From Aralia elata (Eukaryota; Streptophyta; Magnoliopsida; Apiales; Araliaceae), in contig CM068378.1 in assembly GCA_034770075.1 (NCBI GenBank), positions 47,396,508 to 47,460,507 of the forward strand: a stretch of DNA of 64,000 nt, given 5' to 3'. Shown here piece by piece: positions 59,760 to 64,000 of this stretch. Under the pieces are notes generated by a model. That model was not told the origin of the DNA. It did not search any database and worked only from the letters and a program-made list of their open reading frames with translations. The position numbers and the translations under genes are program-made. Numbering within the stretch: position 1 is the stretch's first letter; the number at the start of each line of letters is the position of its first letter.

Positions 59760-60974
59760 GATTTTGAATTTAAGCTCCTCACCCTCAAGCACCCTTTTCC
59801 GAATTTTATCACACTCCTCATCCTTGAGTTATGCTTCCTTTACCTTGTCCACTAGAGTTGGTTGGGTTTCCATCTGTAATAATTTTTCATTCGGCTCTGC
59901 CAGACACTTCACCTCTAACTCTAATTTAACCATTTCCGCTATGAACTTCTCCTGAGAGGTTAACAAGAATAGTTTCTCCCGACCCTTCCTGCTCAAAGCG
60001 TCAGCAACCACATTAGCCTTCCCTTGATGGTATAGGATTTCACAGTCGTAATCTTTGATCAATTTTATCCATCACCTCTGTCGCATACTCAAATCCTTTT
60101 GTGTGAAAATATACTTCAGACTTTTATGGTTTATATATATCTCACACTTCTCCCCATAGAGATAGTGCCTCCAAATTTTCAAAGCAAACACCACGGCTGC
60201 TAACTCTAAATCATGGGTCGGATACCCTTTTTCATAATCTTTTAGTTGGCGCGATGCATACGCGATAACCTTACCGTTCTGCATAAGCACGCAGCCTAGC
60301 CCCTTGTGCGATGCGTCACTATACACCACAAAATTCCCTGTATTATCTGGTAAAGACAACACAGGTGCTGAACTCAGTCTCTTCTTTAATTCTTCGAAAC
60401 TCTCTTCGCACTTTTCCGTCCAAACAAACTTCACTAATTTCCTTATCAAATTCGTCAACGGAGTGGCGATTCTTGAGAAATCTTGAATAAAACGCCGATA
60501 ATAACCTGCCAATCCCAAAAAACTCCTTACTTCTGACTGTGTTTTCGGCTGATCCCAGTTCATCACAGCTTCCACTTTCGTCGGATCCACCGAAATCCCA
60601 TCTTTATCAATAACATGCCCAAGGAATTGAACACGCTCCAACCAAAATTCGCATTTAGAGAATTTCGCATATAATTTCTCTCTCTTTAACACTTCCAATG
60701 TCACCTTCAAGTGTTCTACATGCTCTTCCTTAGTTTTGGAATATACCAGAATATCGTCTATGAATACCACTACGAATTTATCCAAAAATGGTTTAAACAC
60801 TCTATTTATTAAATCCATAAACGCTGCAGGTGCGTTTGTTAAACCAAATGACATAACTAAAAACTCATAGTGGCCATATCTAGATCGAAATGCTGTCTTT
60901 GGTATGTCTTCCTTTCTCACCTTCAACTGATGGTACCCACTTTGCAGATCTATCTTTGAAAAATATCTCGCTCC
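59760..60974 (-). pseudogene. RT palm to RNase H and linker, element 2
   Basis: The 284-codon frame 60072-60926 starts in the RT palm (QLKVRKEDIPKTAFRSRYGHY), has the catalytic FIDD (D57-D58), the thumb (FLGLAGYYRRFI) and RNase H (YSDASHKGLGCVL with D204; E241 in HDLELAAV). It ends at a TGA where Arg is expected (MRQR*WIKLIKDYDCEILYH), consistent with CGA to TGA. The 59829-60062 frame continues with NVVADALSRK and the linker toward integrase. The solo LTR then interrupts. Confidence 0.9.
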
Positions 60975-61541
60975 CTTCTACTGATCAAACAAGTCATCGA
61001 TCCTTGGCAACGGATACTTATTTTTAATCGTGACCTTGTTCAACTCTCTATAATCAATGCAAAGACGCATTGATCCGTCTTTCTTCTTGACAAATAACAC
61101 CGGCGCTCCCCACGGCGAAATGCTGGGTTGAATATACTTCTTATCTAGCAGCACTTGCAATTGCACCATCAACTTCTTCATCTCTATCGAAGCCATTCGA
61201 TACGGGGCTTTTGATATAGGGGTTGTACCCGGGGCTAGATTGATTACAAATTCAATTTCCCTATCTGGTGGTAGTCCCGATAAATCACCTGGAAACACAT
61301 CTGTAAAATCCCTAACTACCGGTATCTCCTCTAGCTTTGCTCCCACCTTTCGTGTATCAACTATGTAGGCTAGATATCCTACACATCCTTGTCTCAACAT
61401 CTTCCTGGCCTGCATCATCGTCAGACAACTCATTTGTTTAGGCGACTTGCTGCCATAAAACACTACCTTTGATGGAGTCATAAGGTTCACACACTTCTTT
61501 TGATAATCAATAACTGCCCCATGGTTGAACAACCAATTCAT
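60975..61541 (-). pseudogene. RT fingers and protease-RT linker, element 2
   Basis: A 187-codon frame: MNWLFNHGAVIDY (end of protease), GYLAYIVDTRK linker, then RT start with PYRMASIEMKKL, WGAPVLFVKKKDGS, LCIDYRELNKVTI and PRIDDLFDQ. A single TAG at about 60976-60978 separates it from KGARYFSKIDLQSGYH and the next frame. It starts after a TGA where Gly is expected (VIL*MNWL). Otherwise undamaged. Confidence 0.9.
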
Positions 61542-61898
61542 TCATAAAATAACGTCAAACTCCCCAAGTTGAATTGGGATTAAGTTTACCGTCATCACAT
61601 GACCCTTAATATCTACCCGACAGTTCTTGTGTACAAACTTAACAGGAATCACTTCCCTATTCACGATTTCTATGTTCATTAGGTAATCTAACTCTTCTTG
61701 AGGTAATTCTAATTTTCTAGTAAAATCATCGGATATAAATGAACAAGTGGCACCCGAGTCAAATAATACATAAGTATTTAAACTATTAACCGGAATGATA
61801 CCTGACACCACATCCTTTGACTGCACAGCATCTTGCACCGTCATGTTGAATGTTCGGGCAGTAGGTCGATTAGACGACGTCGGTTCAGTGATAGTCAA
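61542..61898 (-). pseudogene. Aspartic protease of element 2
   Basis: A 118-codon frame with the active-site VLFDSGATCSFIS (D47-S48-G49), then LELPQEELDYLMNIEIVNRE and GEFDVIL, cut by TGA at 61541 just before the usual GMDWL. Cleaves the Gag-Pol polyprotein in living relatives. The frame continues upstream into gag with no break visible to about 61950. Confidence 0.88.
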
Positions 61899-61929
61899 AT
61901 TGCCACCGTTGCTGTTTCCCTTTCCTCTG

Positions 61930-62665
61930 CTTGCTCCTCCTGTAGCTTTCTTAGGTCAATCTCGAGCAAGGTGATCCTTCGATCTGCAAGTGAAACATGC
62001 GCCCTTCTTCGGACTAGAACAATTTGGTGCAATGTGGCCCTCTTGCCCACAATTAAAGCATACTCTATTGCCCTTCAAGCAAACACCCACGTGATTCTTT
62101 CCGCAGTTACTGCATGCCTCCACCTTCTTCTTCTGATTTCCTTACTGACTGCCTCTAGAGTTACTGTCGCTCCATTTTCTCTTTAGATTACTGCCACTAT
62201 GGCTACCACTTGCTTTATTCTCATTCTCACTCTTCCTCTTTTTCTGCTCTTGGTTATATTTAGACAGTGCATCACTACCTCCTTCAGCGATAATCGCCTT
62301 CTCAAGCACTACCGCAAACGAATTCAGTTGAAACATCGAAACTTGACTATACAGCTAGGGCTTTAGTCCTTGCTCAAACCTTCTGGCCTTTCTCTCATCT
62401 GTATTAACTTGGTATGGCGTAAACCTTGCTAATTCATTGAATCTCGCCGCGTATTCTAGCACTGTCATCGTTCCTTGCTTAAGTTCGAGAAATTGAACCT
62501 CCATCTAGTTCTGTGAACTAGCCGAAAAATACATTTCAAAGAACATTTTCTTAAACTGATCCCATAGTATGACACCTTCTCCTGCTCTCATTTTGTTGGC
62601 TTTCCACCAGTAACTGGCTTCCGATTTTAATATGAAAGTCGCAAAGGCAGTTTTCTGATCATTCC
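61930..62665 (-). pseudogene. Gag C-terminal half of element 2
   Basis: From 62665 the minus strand reads the retrotransposon gag core (TAFATFILKSEASYWWKANK, ILWDQFKKMFFEMYF, LEYAARFNELARFTPYQV, RRFEQGLKP). A basic Ser/Lys-rich linker follows (62142-62336), then zinc knuckles: CFNCGQEGHIAPNC (62019-62060, perfect CCHC) flanked by CSNCGKNHVGVC and CFTCRSKDHLARD. In-frame stops occur at SSQN*, LKP*LYSQ (Trp expected, TGG to TAG), GSQ* and RD*PKK. The N-terminal part lies beyond the LTR inserted at 62666. Confidence 0.88.
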
Positions 62666-64000
62666 TGTGACGCCCCTAAATTCGGGTCTCCAAATACCCG
62701 GATCCGGTCATCACGATCCAATCCAAACATTCACCTTTAACAACATATGGTAACTAAAATGCGGAATATAATAAACATACGTTGTTCATTACAAAGGTGT
62801 TACTAGTCCCAAAATACAATAACCTTAAACACTTACACAAATCCATACCCTAAATTAATGTCAGGGTTTAAATTACATTAACAGTGATTGACTACACATA
62901 ATTTAAAATCTGCTACATGAAGTCTATCACTTCATCTTTTCTTTCCCTTTGTTCTTCCTTGACGTCTCGGGTTTAGCTGCAATGAAGTCATGATATACCA
63001 AGGATGAGCAACGAGTTTGCTCAGCAAGTTTAAAATACAATAATAAGGATATATCATGATGAAAGGGATATAAAAGAGATTTCAACAATAGAATTATCAG
63101 AAGCAATAACAATAAATGCTTTTAGAACAATTGGTAGTCAAATAGACTTTGAACAATAACTTCCAAAGGAGTCAATAGCTAGTTGACCCTCTGGTTACTA
63201 GCTACAGAAAAGTACTTGAGGGGATTAGCCTCGCGTACGCTATGTGTATGCATAACATTTAATTCCGCTAGTTGTACCTTATATCCGGTACCTGGGGTAC
63301 TCCCCTATAATAAAAGGAGTGTTCATTCAGTCTAAGAATCCTTACCTTTGATTGGTTCGGATAGCTTTTATAGAATCCTCACATACTTGCCTGACCGAAC
63401 AAGGGTTCAGACTTAACCATGAATAGTTCATAAATTTCTGAACTTAAAAAAATATACGAATTCAAATGCACGAGTGCGAATGTCAATAAATACATAGATG
63501 TGGAATAATTTTAAAAGTAATTAGACCACTTAAGGCATGCTTGGAGATAAGATTCAAGCTTAAAGAATAACTTGCAATAATATATACCTTTTTGCACGAA
63601 TTAAAAATAGTGCATACGGTTTAGAAACTTGCTCAATGTAAAAGTTGAGTAAGATAGAACTTGCATTCAATATACTGAAAGAATGAAGTTAGGGAACTTG
63701 CAACATTTAAAGTTTCGGGATAGAGGACTTGCCTGTTTGCTCAGCTACAATCTATTTTAGCTTTAACTAATTGATCTTGGATAACCTATCAGTTGATAAA
63801 GTTGGTTTATCCATTAGCATTGCATAACTGTATATCGATACACTCACTTATGCTATTTATTTAGCAGGTAAACAGTTCACCATATACAGTTAACTACTAT
63901 CAAATCATTAGCTAAACGGAATTTAGTTAATGACCTTTAATTGTCGCTAAGTATGGGTTGATAATCTCTATTTATTATTTATAAAATAAATAATAATTTT
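62666..64000 (-). mobile_element. LTR inserted in element 2 gag, runs off window
   Basis: Starts TGTGACGCCCCTAAATTCGGG (62666), same family as 20227-22143. ATTCC (62661-62665) is the expected left copy of the target duplication; the right one is outside. It contains AGGGGATTAGCCT (63229-63241) and the lysine-rich frame 62927-62976. Whether it is a solo LTR or a full element cannot be told. Confidence 0.85.
62927..62976 (-). other. Lysine-rich short frame after LTR acceptor
   Basis: Minus strand: acceptor CATTGCAG ends at 62977. The frame after two bases reads KPETSRKNKGKEKMK, with TGA at 62927-62929. Differs from the 20488 copy at two residues (G/R, S/N). The frame also stays open upstream of the acceptor for about 45 codons. 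Confidence 0.45.

Larger units (their letters stand above)
54290..62665 (-). mobile_element. Element 2: chromovirus, interrupted twice
   Basis: A minus-strand Ty3/gypsy element with 3' LTR 54290-55551, polypurine tract, chromodomain, integrase, RNase H, RT, protease and gag in normal order. It is broken by a solo LTR (56995-59754) and by an LTR at 62666 that enters gag. The 5' LTR is outside the window. Coding parts are intact apart from about eight single stop codons, so it is younger or better kept than the copia element, though not functional. Confidence 0.9.

Noticed and set aside
1..64000. tRNA, rRNA or host genes
   Set aside because: No cloverleaf, rRNA block or multi-exon non-transposon coding region was recognised on either strand by eye.

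Overview
The window is a 64 kb piece of AT-rich plant nuclear DNA made almost wholly of LTR retrotransposons nested in one another. I found no host protein gene, tRNA or rRNA. The plant assignment rests on chromodomain-bearing Ty3/gypsy elements (chromoviruses), a Ty1/copia element with an initiator-Met tRNA primer site, a Tat/Ogre-like LTR and target-site duplications of 5 bp. The species cannot be told from the sequence.

Layout. 1-1218: end of a Tat/Ogre-like LTR, cut by the window edge. 1219-4498: a chromovirus-type LTR in plus orientation. 4499-23866: about 12.7 head-to-tail copies of a ~1247 bp unit that is itself most of a Ty1/copia LTR. The array is interrupted at 19143-22708 by a solo LTR (duplication CAAAC) that carries a second solo LTR at 20227-22143 (duplication GAAGA). 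The array runs directly into the 3' end of a decayed minus-strand Ty1/copia element: LTR end 24433, coding remnants to about 27955, leader and primer site at 32640-32825, 5' LTR from 32826. That element is split by a Tat/Ogre-like fragment at 28864-32639. 33301-35341: LTR fragments. 35961-48491: a complete minus-strand chromovirus (element 1), with ~4.3 kb near-identical LTRs but a crippled interior, inserted in another LTR that starts at 35342 and resumes at 48492. 48492-54289: further LTR remnants. 54290-62665: a second minus-strand chromovirus (element 2) with gag, protease, RT/RNase H, integrase and chromodomain recognisable and only scattered stop codons. It is interrupted by a solo LTR at 56995-59754 (duplication GTATC) and by another LTR at 62666 that runs off the window.

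Three patterns are not explained by ordinary retrotransposon anatomy. (1) In four retroelement contexts, GC-rich palindromes of different sequence recur at exactly 32 bp (once 16 bp). (2) Several diverged chromovirus-type LTRs share a plan: TATA box, ~100-170 nt first exon, GT donor, long intron inside the LTR, a conserved GATCAGCC-like block, an AG acceptor, then a 15-20-codon lysine-rich reading frame ending in a stop near the LTR end. (3) A copia LTR has turned into a ~16 kb tandem array whose junctions use the exact LTR terminus and whose right half has a two-unit higher-order repeat. All three are read by eye and would need alignment and RNA data to confirm.
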